Source: Schistocephalus solidus
Lineage: Eukaryota > Platyhelminthes > Cestoda > Diphyllobothriidea > Diphyllobothriidae
Direction of reading: 5' to 3'
NCBI GenBank assembly: GCA_017591395.1
Contig: WEDG01005179.1
Span: forward strand, 62,001 to 126,000
DNA length: 64,000 nucleotides
Made by a program: the position numbers and the translations under genes. Each line of letters opens with the position of its first letter. Positions within the stretch are counted from its first letter, which is position 1. Under the pieces are notes generated by a model. That model was not told the DNA's origin. It saw only the letters and a list, made by a program, of their open reading frames with translations, and did no database searches. Of this stretch, positions 48,236 to 60,305 are shown one piece after another.

Positions 48236-51200
48236 CTTTAACCCGGCAGAATGACCGGTCATTTTGGTACCTTTACTGGAAAGCAACACTGAAGGGGATT
48301 TCAGTGATATTGCTTTAAATATTCCCGTTCTCTTCTGAATCTTCTTTACGCAATACATCACAATTCACAGACGTCAATTTGTTCCACAGCATGGTGAAAT
48401 TTCCTTTCCATATATTCTGTTGGCATTCCATTCTCTGCTGACCCTAAGATTAGGGTGGGTAATGATAAGGGAACGGGATGTACCCAAACTTCTGGAGAGG
48501 CAAATTTGAATCAATGTTAGAGAAGTCTTTCATGAAGACTAGGTTCAACAACTAGGCTATCTTACAATCTCTGGATCTCGTTACTGTCTTTATATTTTGC
48601 GCCAGGTGTAGGTCAATTGTGAAGTCCATTAGCTTGCGGTCAACTGCCAGATCAGCCCAGCATACTTTGAGTGCGTTAAAATGTCCAGAATAAGAACATA
48701 TTTTTGAGTAACCATTTATTTGACCAAATGGATAAGCTAATTTTCAGCTGCATCGTCTGGTTTGGTGTTCTGTAAACGGTCGGAAATTCTAGGATTTGTA
48801 AATTCTACAAGGTGAATACTCTTCATTTTAGCCTCCAACATAATATGTTTAGACAATATAAAAGGGACATAAACAGAACTTCATATATCTCATGGCACAG
48901 TCTTACTGAGTTTGCTTGTTATTCTGAGTATCAAATTCTTTATATGGATTTAAAAATAACTTGAATTTGCCGAGTGTTGACAGTGTGTCGCTTCCATCTT
49001 GTAATATTAACAAATATAATGTCTGCATAAAAACTAAGTCCGTTTTCTCAGAAAACCCTGTAATTTTGGTAATTACCGACACTGGCTAAAATTTTGTGTG
49101 ATTTTTAAGTCAAGCAAAATTACTAAGAGCCTTACAAGGGACGAACATTAGCGTGGCAGAGGCCAAATAATAACCGCAGGGCAACTGAAATCTAGTCCAG
49201 ATCAAATTTGACTACTCAGATACTTAAAGCGTTTGTAATAACGTTACATTTTACATACAATTTCGTGCAAACAGCAGAACTTGCTTTAGGCACCGGAGCG
49301 ATGATACTATAAGAGACAAGGTGTGGACCAAGTCTTCCGCGGAGCGACCAATAGAGTTGGAATCACTTAATGGTGCAGGTATTACATTTATCTGATACTC
49401 GACATACTGATATCATAGGTTTAACTATCTAATCACACCACTGCTTTGCGTTACTCTTTCGTACGGAAGGACGTCAAACAGGTCTAAGTGAGCCAAAGGC
49501 ATGTTCTAAAGGATTTTTTGTCAGGTTAAGTGTGGGCTGTAGTATTCATGCTACGATCAACAGTAGTGGACTTACTTTTTGAAGAAACGCACTCCGATGA
49601 TGTGCACAATGAAGGCTCGTGTTCTATAGTTGCCTAAAAGCTAGGTTGATACTCTGGATGGAAGTGAAGGCAAAGTCACCAATAACCCCAGAAAAAGTAA
49701 AAAAAGAATGACTGGACAGAAGCTGTATACATGGTATGGAAAAAATCAGCTATTTTAATATTAAACATTTTACAGGAAATCTCATTCCAATAGGAGTATT
49801 GGTAACCCGAGCGTGTCTGTATTCTAATAGATTAGATTTGCAAATTTCCTTGCCAATTAAAATGGCCAAGGCTGATTGTTATAATGAAGGGAAAGTTTGA
49901 CAATGCTAATACTGTAGACCCTGACGATATGGTTGGTTCGCGTATACAACCATCACTTGAAATATACGTTTTAGAAATATATCTGAAATTTAATGACGAA
50001 CAAAGTTTGAAATGTTGGAGTATGTTCTGCTCTTGTTTGACTCTTCGAACAAGCGGATTAGATTAAAATGGCTTTCTGCTAAAGCACGCGTTGTGCTTGA
50101 ATTTTCTACGTCATGGAACCTAGGACGGACGTGAAAAAAACTATTGTTGACCAGTTTATTAAATAGGAATAAGATCTAAACCCAACAGACAGCCGTTAGA
50201 ATATAGATTAAAACTGAGTCGAGAGGCCTCGGCATCGCTTCCCATATTGTATCACTTAAAGATCGATTCGTTTTCAGGTACACCAAGCATAAAAGGGGCT
50301 AAAAGTGGAGTCCATTTTGTTAACTTGCTAAAAATAAAGGAAACGGCCCTAAAAGCACCTTTATCAAAATACTCAAATCAACTCAAGGATCGAGTATACT
50401 TGAGCTAATTTATTGTAGACCTTGCTTCCCTTTGTCAGTATCATCTTTCGGTCCACTCGGGAGTTCAGTCTACAACATATTTGTTTCTTAAAAATAACTC
50501 GAAGCTATGAAAAGTTTTACAAAAAATATATGTTTTGGTTCGATTTCCGGTCAGCCAATTTTGGAGAATTAAAGACGTATCTTTATTCCTACGACGAGTC
50601 TGATATCTTCCTAAGCATGGATGTGAATGTCTGTACTGAAAAACTCCAAAGTTTTGGATTAACTCATTTATTGTTTTGTTCCCCTTAAGGAAATTAATTA
50701 ATATTACGAATGAGGTCTACCTCCGTTTATCATTTGCTGTGGGCTGTGTAGATTCTCTCGCCGATTCCATCTCCAAACCGAAATTTCCGTTCTATCATTT
50801 ATTCGATGCATTTTGAGCTTACTAAGATTCTGTCCAATGAGGTTGTCCGATGAGGTCAATTATACCGAAAACCATTCGCTAAATTTCACAAAACTCTTTC
50901 CCGCATAGTAAGAGACCATAGAAAAACGCAACATACCATCCTTTGAGACGCACATGGAACTCCCATACCTGATGCCAAGTTGGCGGAGGATAGTTTCAAC
51001 ACTTTCTCATCCAGAACGCTTATTGAATTACTCCGCCCCACTTCTGGCCATCCGGGCTTGAACCAGTAACGTCCTTAAAACTATAACTTTTATCTTCTGG
51101 GACATAACTGTAGCTTTTTGACGTTTTCGTCAATTCCAACTTCCTGGACCAGATGGTATTGTGGTCAGCCGTTTAAGGGTAAATAAAAACCATCATTTTC

Positions 51201-54095
51201 CGCCCTATCTGTGTATGAGTATTTGGGCACAGCATCTTCCAATGGTTTTACTCTTTCAGAGCATTGCACCTGGATTCTCCCCAAAGCACGCAGAACTACC
51301 GAGGTTATCATCCGAAAATTTAAGACTATCGATATAAGAACCCGCCTTTATAAAATTTACGTTAGGCCTGGTCTGAAATAATGCTCATATAGGTTTAGCC
51401 TTCTGATCAATAGGGAGCGTAAAAATTTATTCGATTCTGCATTTTTTTTGTGAAAACAGTTTTATCTTCGGAAGACCGTACTCTGACGTACCAACAACGA
51501 TATTGTTTTAAAAACCCTAATCCTTTGTGGTTCCGCCGATTTCAGGAGGGATTTTTTACTTTTTAAATAGTTGTACCTTTAAGTTCCTTCCTCGGCTGAG
51601 TCATCTGAACCACTCTTGGAACAACAGTCACCGCCATGTCCTTTTTCTTCCTCTAGCGTGCACCGTTTGGTATTGCCAGTTGTTTTCTGCAAACGCAATT
51701 AAAAAGAGGAATAAGGTACCCAGTAATATCGAAATAATGCAAACCAACCCTAAGTTTAAAATAACAATCACTAGATTTCTGCATTATGACCATCGTCTAC
51801 AAATGTCAGGAGTCAACTCGGTTGAACCTATCTTCCAGTCTGAAGGAGTTCGCTGCCTCGGTGCCTTGTATCAAGTCTCATCTTGAGGACAATGGTGTTG
51901 ACTATGCAGCTCATAACCAGTGAATTGCTCCGCCGACAAAGAGCAAGCATTCTCCAACAAACCGTTGTCTGATGCAGAATCCAGGTTCAATGAAAAGGAA
52001 GGAAAGCTGAAAATAACACAACACTTGTCTCAACCCCAGCATTCTCGAAACTGCTATAATGACACTGGCAGAAGATTTTTCTCATGAATAACCGCAAATA
52101 CTGGCAAAATTGTAAAAATCCCTATAAATGAGTTTTTCACTGCTAGTTTGATCCCAATGGTACATATCTTCTAGCAATGCCTGTAAACTGGCAATAAATA
52201 TATTTATTTACTAACTGAGATTGATTTGGCAATATCAATAAGCTCGAGAAAGCAAGGCGGTTCATAATTAAATGGCCACTTCTGTCAGCCGAAAATTTGG
52301 ATAGGCAAATTTCATAAAAATGCGGTTTTTGATTCCAAGAAATCTTTTAAACTGGTAATTCGTTTAAGGTTTTATTTTACTGATTTGGAATACACGCAGA
52401 ATATTTAATATTTTCTTGTGGTCGCACAATTTCACGTGCTTGAGGCTGGTTTTTCATGCTAGGGATGGGTTTAGATGCAGGAAACGTAAAAGAACGTCAA
52501 CTTCAGCAATTGCGACACTGGCAGCCACAATCTGAAGTTTGGCCTTTGGTCCATGGACCAAAGATGGCTTCTGTATGCGTCATGGCCAGCAGCTTTGCAA
52601 TCATTTTACGAATGCGACAGTTTTATAACTTATTCTCTCAGCAACATTTTTCGGAACTATAATTCCTGTTGTCAGCCTTCCGACAATTGGGTATTTAATA
52701 GCGTCTGATCTCCTGGTAAAGCGCTGCCTTTCTTCACAGTTTGCAAACTACGACAGTACAAGGCCAATATGCACGACTTGCTACGAACTTCGGGGATCAG
52801 TTCTGCAGGTTATTTTTAAAATTTCATGTTTTTTATTTCAACACTTATTACACCATGTTTTTATTCGTTGATCTTTTTTACAAACGTCCCCTATTTAATG
52901 ACAATCTTATAAGTTCATTATTAAAGAAGCAAGCATCGTGTCAGATATACCCGATACATGACGTTTACTTCTTTCCTTCGGTAGCTAATTTTTCATATTT
53001 AACCTTCCGAAACAACGCGATACCTGCAATTGCACCTTGAATCTACAATATTTTCCAAGTTCTGTCGAAGCACATTGCTTACCAGCAAATTCTACCCCCT
53101 GCGCTCGGTGAAAAGGTATGCTGCTTACGTAGTTTTTCCCGTGTTCATAACCGACCACGGGTCTCTGGTGAATAATATCTGATTCTAACTATTGCATGTT
53201 AATGGCTGAGCAAAATAATCAGTTCTTCATTGTCTGCGAGACATTAACCGTTGTCGATGAACTCGTGGCTGATGCTGGAAAAGTTCATGCACTCTATATC
53301 TACCTTTGTTACATTGTCTTCGTTTCTTTCTGCTCTTAGTCGCGCGATATTGCTTTGTCATCAGCGGAGTTACATCTTATCAGGTAGGATTTCAAATCAG
53401 GATTTGCAACTGGTTCCTCTCTGAATCGCCAAACCCGGAACTAAGTAACCGCAGGTTGATCTTCAGTCGCGATATGAAGTGCGTTTAAGTTTTTTCTACC
53501 GCACAAAATCCGGTGAGGGACTAAAGTGAATTGCTTGGGTGCTTTGCCACCGCTGACTGAGCAATATTTCGAGTGAGTTCGAGTAGCCCCACCACGTGAA
53601 CGTCACCGAATCTAAAGTAATACTCGCTTCTCAACTCCAGAAACAACTTCAACAACAGAGCTTCGAAGGTAGATCTTCGGTCGATTCCTCTCATCCCGCC
53701 AAGCGCACCAATATCATTCATCGATCATTTAAGAATAAATGTCAAAGTTAATGACTTTGGCTTATTATCATTTTTTACTGTAGGTGACACGTTAACTCAC
53801 TAATGCTGCTTGTAGAATATTATGTAATCCACATCGACCGCAAACATTTACTGTTCCTAAAACTAATACTGATGTTTTAGGCCCTTTTTTACGATGACTG
53901 ATTTACAGTGAACTGAGTTTCCAGTTCATCATTTATTTTAAGCTAAAGCTTCTTGTTGAGTTTTGATTACTGAGGTGAGGTGCAGATTCTTCAGCTCACA
54001 AATTTTTTTAAATATCTATATGCTAGATCTTTTTGTGGGATTTCGCTTGCTTAGTATTTTTCCTCTAAGTAAGATTGTATTTATTGTCCCATTAG
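48236..54095. other. AT-rich DNA; no gene recognised
   Basis: Roughly 5.9 kb. The 119-codon frame at 51527-51886 and the 99-codon frame at 52741-53040 lack ATG context, splice support or motifs. It presumably contains the upstream intron of the membrane-protein exon at 54096. Confidence 0.4.
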
Positions 54096-54368
54096 GCGGC
54101 TATGGGTGTGGTCTTCCCTTACATGCTGTCCATGTTCGCCTGCTCAGCTGCGGCTATATCCTATAGAACATATCCAACGCCTCCCCTCAATGATTACAGA
54201 AAAATGCTGCTCACCATCCGGCGATCCTGTAGAGCGCTCGGAACCACACTGACCCTGCTGACTTTGGCTAATTTGGCCTTTGGTGGGTGGCTGACCAGAA
54301 GTATGCTTGACACCCACTTAATGTTATCTTATAAAAACAGCGAGTCTGGCTTGGCAGAAGCCTCGTGA
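54096..54368 (+). CDS. Terminal exon of a two-pass membrane protein, family unknown
   Basis: Acceptor ATTGTCCCATTAG, then phase-0 codons AAM followed by GVVFPYMLSMFACSAAAISY (first membrane span), a basic loop (RTYPTPPLNDYRKMLLTIRR), a second span (LGTTLTLLTLANLAFGGWL) and a polar tail to a TGA. The first codon pair precedes an ATG at 54102, so it could also be a single-exon start. The basic loop between two hydrophobic spans suggests both termini lie outside the cytosol or lumen-side. A canonical AATAAA lies 47 bases after the stop. The reverse strand also has a short open block here, but the plus strand has start, stop and polyadenylation signal in the right order. I do not recognise the family. 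Confidence 0.55.
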   Translation, partial: AAMGVVFPYMLSMFACSAAAISYRTYPTPPLNDYRKMLLTIRRSCRALGTTLTLLTLANLAFGGWLTRSMLDTHLMLSYKNSESGLAEAS

Positions 54369-54414
54369 TTTATTATTTACTTTGCATATTTTAGTGATTG
54401 TACTAGTTTTTTCT

Positions 54415-54420
54415 AATAAA
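54415..54420 (+). terminator. Polyadenylation signal of the membrane-protein gene
   Basis: AATAAA 47 bases downstream of the TGA at 54366-54368. Confidence 0.55.
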
Positions 54421-54460
54421 CCGCTACTTTCGGTCCCCATTTTTGACTTCCTTCTTGATT

Positions 54461-54466
54461 TTTATT
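54461..54466 (-). terminator. Polyadenylation signal of the convergent minus-strand gene
   Basis: TTTATT on the plus strand, AATAAA on the minus strand, 31 bases after the TAA at 54498-54500. It is only 40 bases from the plus-strand signal. Confidence 0.5.
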
Positions 54467-54497
54467 TTCGAATGCATCTCATGCTGTCTACACGAAG

Positions 54498-54725
54498 TTA
54501 CCTGTTCATGCCCTCGTCATTTGCCTCCATGGCTACATTGGACTCCCCTCTGAGTTTAAAATAAGGCACCATTGAAGTTTGGGCATCTGGCGGCGGGCCC
54601 CTGGTAGCTCCGGTTGCAGGGAACTCAACGCGTCTTCGAGTTCGCCGTAGTTGACGGATGTCATGCCCTTTGCCTGACAGGCTTTTCAGCAGGTTTTTAG
54701 ACGTGCGAGTCCCTGTTTCCACAGC
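54498..54725 (-). CDS. Terminal exon of a basic Ser/Thr-rich protein with an RVxF-type motif
   Basis: On the minus strand the acceptor CTTTTGATAACACAG is followed, in phase 0, by 75 codons and TAA: TRTSKNLLKSLSGKGHD, then QLRRTRRRVEFPATGATRG, then SMVPYFKLRGES and a short acidic end. RVEF at 54621-54632, preceded by a basic run, fits the RVxF docking motif for protein phosphatase 1. That is a pattern match only. An alternative is a donor at GAACAG|GTAACT (54502/54501), but the immediate stop and the polyadenylation signal favour a terminal exon. The sequence looks disordered and nuclear in character. Family unknown. Confidence 0.55.
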   Translation of the reverse strand, partial: AVETGTRTSKNLLKSLSGKGHDIRQLRRTRRRVEFPATGATRGPPPDAQTSMVPYFKLRGESNVAMEANDEGMNR

Positions 54726-55589
54726 CTGTGTTATCAAAAGTAGTGCTACTTGTTAATGCTCTTAAACTGAAAATTACGTCAGTTTCTGCTAAAAAAATGT
54801 GAAGGGTGCATTCCTCCTCACATCTTTCCAGATTTTGCTTTCGAGCAACCTCGTTTCCTAGGTTTGCTGGAAATGATGGTTTAGTCCGCATATACGCTTC
54901 GAAGGTAGCATTGCAGTCTTTTTAAAAGTCAACGACCAACCATGCAGGTCCTGCCAGGTATTACGTCGTTTAATACAATGACCAACGTAATTTTTTCTGC
55001 TTTTTGGGAACTGAATGCCTCTAAAAGTTCCCTTACTCTAAAAGTGAAGCTAACAGGCTACTGACGTAACGAAATGAGTGGGACTGTGCTGCTGTTACTA
55101 CCACCACATTCGGTCGTTATATTTTTGACTAATATTTACCGCTCAAGAAAGCACCCGAAGCACCAATATTCTGACCAAGAGAATAAGGGATTAATTTGGC
55201 AGCTGTCGGAGTTCTGTTAGTTAATATAAACGGTCACGGCAGACCTCGTGGAAAACACTTTAACAATCTGATTATTTACTCTGTATACTCTTCTCGGCTT
55301 CATTAGAACTATTGCACCTAGTATTGTCTCTCTGTCTGTCCAACGTAGCATCGTTTGTGGCTCCTAAAGTTTACTTTGGTTGCCTCAGTATACTGGATAA
55401 TTGCCCTAGCCGTGAAGCTTTTATTTTCTGAATACAGTTTAAGACCACTATTACCTTCTCTTGCGTTATATCAAAAGGCCAACGTTATTAATTGATGCCC
55501 TTTGCCTGCTTTCAAGTGCTCGAGTTGTCACGCCTGTGGTTGGAAAACTAATCTAGAACAAACACGGAACATTAATTGAGGACCTCTGA

Positions 55590-55800
55590 TTCGTGCGCTG
55601 TGGCACCTTAAAGTGGGAAGGTTAGCCAGAGTGTTTATCGCTTCTTGTCTGAAATTATGGGGTTTCGCCTTAAGGAATTTAGGGTCTTGGTTCACCTCTG
55701 CTGGTGTCCGGCTATCGTGCTTCAACAAAACTGCCGAGCGCCGGGGCTTCAAATAATAGGCCAAACCAGATGACAAAACCCGACCTGTCGGTGAATTTTC
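55590..55800 (-). other. Coding-like block, possible exon of the minus-strand gene
   Basis: On the minus strand ATTCACCGACAG is followed by an open frame: LAYYLKPRRSAVLLKHDSR, PAEVNQDPKFLKAKPH, RQEAINTLANLPTL. The next donor-like site (AAG|GTGCCA) is weak and its phase does not join the phase-0 acceptor at 54725. So this is a candidate only. Confidence 0.3.
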
Positions 55801-56340
55801 GCGTGATGTGTGAGTCGGCGTCTATCGGAAGAAACTAGTTGCTTTATGCATTCATATAAGAGAGCCTTATGTCTCCCCGACCACTTATCTTGGGGGCCAC
55901 TCAAGGTGGCCTTTTTGTATGGAGAGAAGGAGAGACGGCGGACTACGCTTCGGAGGTCTTTCTCGCTTTAGCGCAAACCACTACTTGTCCCAGGGTAGTA
56001 GCGGTCATCTTTGTGTTCCACAAACGTACCCTTTTTTCATGCTTCCCTACTGGCCTTTGGTGTTATTCGGTCGGAAGTTTAACTACCGAGAAGAAGTAGA
56101 TCCGATCGTTGGGACAATAATTTTATTCGCCTGGCTTTTCGGATTCTTGCTCAAACCAATCATCAGACTGGGTAATTCGTACACAGGGAATTTTAGTATT
56201 TATAGGATACGGTCGCTATGCTACCGTCTACCTATGACAATGAACGGCTCTTCCTTTTTATCAGGGCTACTTGCCCTCTGGTGTGATAGTTGCTTGATGG
56301 CCGGCCTTCGCCTCGTTAATATCTGAAATTTCATCAGCCT

Positions 56341-56820
56341 TGTTGGATGTTGGCGGGATGATTGCTTGGACATCTAGCGTTGGAAAACATATTCGTAGGA
56401 GCACAATGCGAGTGGCTTATGACTTTAGCCGAACTATGTCTCAGCACCGAATATGAGGTCGAAAGGTCATTATATTTGTCAATAGGCTGGGGGCCCGTGA
56501 ACCATGACTCAAGCAGCTCGTGGCTCACGCAACTGTCACTTCGAGGCAATTTTGGCCTTTTCGGACTTGAAATGTGTGTACTGGTCTCATCGAACACGTC
56601 TCAACTTGAGAGTTTGGCGTCATTCCACTGGACTGCTGCCACGTGTTCGGCCAAACTTTGGGGTCCTTGCTATTTTATCTCTCGTTTCGTTTATGTATGC
56701 ACCGGTTGACGAAATTGTGAGGGTAGCCTTGTCTTCCAGTTCATTGCAGTGCGTCTTAACACGTTGGTATAGTGTCCTACTATTACTACTACTCCTTGCG
56801 TATTTTGGGCTTATCCAATC
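56341..56820 (-). pseudogene. Coding-like but interrupted block on the minus strand
   Basis: Starts DWISPKYARSSSNSRTLYQ and continues VKTHCNELEDKATLTISSTG, INETRDKIARTPKFGRTRG. A one-base shift near 56640 and an in-frame TGA near 56606 follow, then FDETSTHISSPKRPKLPRSD, HELLESWFTGPQPIDKYNDL to a stop near 56341. The composition (Ser, Lys, Thr, Asn) resembles the exons at 54498 and 56943. Either exons of one disordered protein with unresolved splice sites, or a decayed copy. Plus-strand frames across this region are hydrophobic mirror images. Confidence 0.35.
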
Positions 56821-56942
56821 TCCTGCTTATGTCTCTTCTGTCTCACAACGTGGTGCTTGCCCTATTTGGCTCTTTTTAGGCAGTCCAGTCAATCTCCGTC
56901 AGTCTAGAGCGATGCCCTAATTGCGCTGCCGTTATCACTCAC

Positions 56943-57106
56943 CTTCTGTCTGATTATCTCGGTGAGTGTGTGGGCATATGTAGCTGACATCATTGATTTT
57001 GCACGTTTCTTTTTGGAACTGAGATTTGCACACCCTCTCTTCTGACCAAGACTTTGTCTGTCGTGAGCTAGCGCTCTTTTGCTACCAGATTGTTGAAAAA
57101 TAGTGC
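56943..57106 (-). CDS. Candidate internal exon of the minus-strand basic protein
   Basis: On the minus strand CTTAAAACATCTACCAG is followed by 2 bases and 54 codons ending in a consensus donor AAG|GTGAGT: TIFQQSGSKRALAHDRQSL, then KRGCANLSSKKKRAKSMM and HTLTEIIRQK. Lys/Arg-rich with a possible nuclear localisation cluster (KKKRAK). It ends in phase 0, matching the phase-0 acceptor of the terminal exon at 54725, so a direct splice of the two would keep frame. Function unknown. Confidence 0.45.
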
Positions 57107-57639
57107 CTGGTAGATGTTTTAAGTAGTAATTGTGGTTCAAATTGAACCCTTTCTGGGAACTTTAACACCAAAGGGCTATTTACAGAATTTTCATAGCTTG
57201 TAATTAACGTTGTTATTTGGCTAACTAATACCGCTGGAATAGGCTCATTTTGTAGAAATCAACAGCCCGAATTGTACTAACGAGAATTATTTGTTTTATC
57301 TCATGTTCTTTCAGTCATTCCTAGAACAACTGATCCTTTCTTCCGCAAAGATTTTCGGTTTATTCCATTAGGGCAGATGTTGGATACCCACTCCAACCAA
57401 ACAGCCTTTGACTCAAATTCGTCGTCTAATATGAGTCCTTTACGCTAGTTGATATTCTGGCCAAGTCACTTAGCCTGCAAACGTTGAGACCGCTCCATCC
57501 TAAGCACTTACACAGACACCTTCTAAAGGAAGCACACTCGGTGCACCTTGTCGATAAAATGTCCTTCCATGCAGTTTGAGTCCCAGTCCGACAATTGATA
57601 TCATATTTTCGCTCTCATGTAAGTGTGATTCGAGCCTCA

Positions 57640-58265
57640 CACCCCCTTTTCGGTGAAATCCTGGTGTTTTTGTGTTTCTTTGGGGGGCGAGGAAGGTCGT
57701 TCATGTGGCATGCGCAGATGAGGTCACTAGCTATGTCAACCACTGCGCCCATTCCCTGAACCTGATAACTAACCGGCTTGAACAGTGGGCCAGCGCCTGG
57801 AAATAGGAACAGAGAGTGAGGTCGAGGGCTAAGTGTATCTTCCTCACTGTAAACAACCTGACGCACTTGAAGCTATCATGATGTGCTAAAATCCATGGCT
57901 TGGAAGATTGCCCACTGGCGGGATATCTCGGGCCTCGCGGTCAATCCAGTGTGTGTTTTTGCGTGGACTGGACGGCTGATGGACTGAGAGCCAGGCTGCA
58001 ATAGCTCCTTTTTAAGGTGGCCTCTATCGCACTCCCAATCAGTGGGATCCGAGCCGGTGCGATGACACGCTTACGGGCGATGGCGGCTGCGTGAGCCACG
58101 TGTGCCCTCTCCCTCCTCCGGTCTTATTGACTTGGTCATAACACCCGGCCCGGAGGAGAGGGTGTGGTATGTTCAGCGTAAGTCGAATTTAACTAATCTA
58201 ATTCAGGCGTAAGTCACTGTCCACCATGTTGTTGAGCATACGGTGAACCTCGACGGAATCAATGG
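57640..58265 (+). repeat. Dispersed repeat R2, near full-length copy
   Basis: Same block order as 31950-32550: ACCTGATAACTAACCGGCTT, TCTTCCTCACTGTAAACAAC, CCATGGCTTGGAAGATTGCC, GGCTGCAATAGCTCCTTTTT, CAGTGGGATCCGAGCCGGTG, CCGGAGGAGAGGGTGTGGTA and GTAAGTCACTGTCCACCATG. It falls between two coding-like blocks of the minus-strand gene, in what would be an intron. Confidence 0.7.
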
Positions 58266-59287
58266 ATAAGGCTAACACGATGCAGTTTTAATGGTCGCAG
58301 CTAGTGATTGTGGGACGACTCCGTGGACCTTATTACATAATTACTCACCAATACTTAATGCGATTCTGATAGTGCCTGATATCATCGAACCCAGTGATAT
58401 CTCGTCGCGAATGATACATCTCCCCGTGAGATAACCAGTGGGAAAGGAAGCTGGAGAGTGTGGCCGACTGTCTTCTTCAACGACGCATGCAAGGAATTCA
58501 AAAACCACCCCATTTTTGAGAAACTGCGTCCAGCTAGACTTTTAAGTGTTCTTCTCTTCGCAGCGGCCTCATATCTAGAGGAAACAATTAACTCAAGGGA
58601 CAGGCGCTAACGAATGGGTTTAAACAACCGCCGTCATTTTCCTTTGATGGCCTGCGGGATACACGGCAGACCTCGTCTAACTGTCATGGCGACTTCGCAG
58701 CCTCGTATTTGATTACGTTACCTCTGCACCGAGGCATCATGACGCATCGAGCTCTTCCTGCCGAATTGATCGATTCGTTTATGAGACCTCTCACTGGCGT
58801 TTCTGTCGGCTTTCACTGCGCCTATGTCAAGCGCGGGTCTCTTTTTTTCCATTCCGAGCCTCAATAAATTAGTGCAGGTTGGCCGGCGGTCTTACTTTCT
58901 TAAGCAGTGAATAATAACAACGACAAAAAAAGAGTGTGTACTGCTGTGCTCCCTGGGGAAATGTTTAGTCCATGGTTTTGGTGTTCACGGTTTCCTCCCT
59001 CCCCCTCCCTTATTGGCTCAGTTGTTCTACCCTGGTGACCGCCACCGGTTTGTTACCTTCACATGTTCAACTAGGTTTTGATGAGCCCGTTGAAGCGACC
59101 TGTGAATAGATTTTACTAGCGTAGTTGTACGCGTATATATTCGCTGTTCCCACACTGTTTGTGTTCCGCGGCACCATAAGTCGTCGTTAAAACTATTTTA
59201 TATGGAAAAGTCCGCCTACTTATTTGACCCGCTAAAGCAGTGTTCGTTTGGTCGTCTTTATGCGAAAATTTGAACTGCTCTGCCTTT
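58266..59287. other. Unassigned; probably intronic
   Basis: No supported gene or repeat. It contains pyrimidine-rich tracts near 58990. Confidence 0.35.
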
Positions 59288-59856
59288 TCATTGCTTCAAT
59301 TCTTCTGTCGAAGTCGTGATGTCGACACCTCTATGTTCTTGGAGATCTGTTACTGTAGGATTACGGTTCACTGAATCTGTTGGATTTGATCCTTCTTTTT
59401 TTCTGATTCGATGGGCACCTTTCTGTTGTAATTTTGTGCTCCTCAAAACAGGCTTTTTTGGAATTTTAGGCGTAAAAGATATCTGCGTCGACACCAAGGG
59501 GGACACCGTCAGCTTTCCGACCTCCATGGGCGTCAAGGAGACTGCATTAATTGTCTCGAGGCTTACTCCACTTCTCAGGGCATCTGGATTCACTGTAATA
59601 TCCCCCATAAGCAATACAGAAGCTACATCAGTGGAGGCAAAAGATGACGCATTCTTCGTGCCAGAATGTGACAAGCCCTCAATTTTGGTTGCAGAAGTAG
59701 GATCAAACTTTTAATCCTTTCTCTTTTTTGTTTCAATTGAACGGCAGACCAACTTTTAGGGCCTGTTTGTTCTCCCTGTAGATCGGACCTAAAATTTTTG
59801 CTTATAACAGTAAACTTTCGCTTTTTCAATTTCGTCAGAAATTTATCGCTAACCAG
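59288..59856 (-). pseudogene. Frameshifted coding-like exon, basic Ser/Thr-rich protein
   Basis: On the minus strand, 59856 to about 59712 reads LTKLKKRKFTVISKNFRSDL, then SWSAVQLKQKRERIK. At an AAAAG run (about 59709-59713) the frame must shift by one base to continue FDPTSATKIEGLSHSGTKN, then SLETINAVSLTPMEVGKLTV, SFTPKIPKKPVLRSTKLQQK and a TGA at 59288. A real indel, a sequencing error in a homopolymer or a pseudogene would all explain it. A weak donor (CATAGAG|GTGTCG, near 59331) would join in phase to the exon at 57106. The 132-codon plus-strand frame over the same bases is Cys/Phe-rich and looks like the mirror. Confidence 0.4.
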
Positions 59857-60099
59857 TCAGTTCCGTCTGAAGGTTGATCTGAATATTTGAGCTAGTACCT
59901 ATGTCGGAAGTACGGTATAATATCTGTGCCATATAAGATTCATCCTACTTGTTTGTAGAATGGGCATTACGTGGTTATTCCACAGTGGTTGATTGTCTTC
60001 GACCCAAATGTTCATTGAAATTTCGGGTCTGACCCTAAAAAGTCATGTCCGAATCATCTGACTCCATGTCCTGCACTTAATAATTTCAGAAATTATTTC

Positions 60100-60300
60100 C
60101 TTGATATATATACGTCAGAAGAAGATGCGATCACGGAAACAATAGGTTTTATATCTTGACGTTTCAAAATCAAACAAGATTTCATCGTCGGAGGTGGGTT
60201 CGGTACGGCGCCTCACAGTATTTATGGGTTCTGAACATGCTGGCTCTACAGCTATTCGTGCGGATGCACTGCAGGGGGTAGGGGAGTTAATAGCTGTCCA
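60100..60300 (-). other. Repeat-like end sequence, class uncertain
   Basis: Minus strand reads CGACGATGAAATC, TTGTTT, GATTTTGAAACGTC. It lies downstream of a stop-terminated Asn/Asp/Thr-rich open frame (60306-60690) and may be the end of a retroelement, possibly Penelope-like. This is a weak suggestion. Confidence 0.2.
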
Positions 60301-60305
60301 GCTGG

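Noticed and set aside
55869..56920. Hydrophobic plus-strand frames (76, 135, 115 and 138 codons)
   Set aside because: They mirror hydrophilic Ser/Lys-rich minus-strand frames, the usual sign that the other strand is or was coding.
60150..60195. Hammerhead-ribozyme-like sequence on the minus strand (CCGACGA, AAATC/GATTT stem, GAAACGTC)
   Set aside because: Stem II pairs, but the core CUGANGA is altered at the invariant U and stem I does not pair. A covariance-model search (Rfam hammerhead types) would decide.
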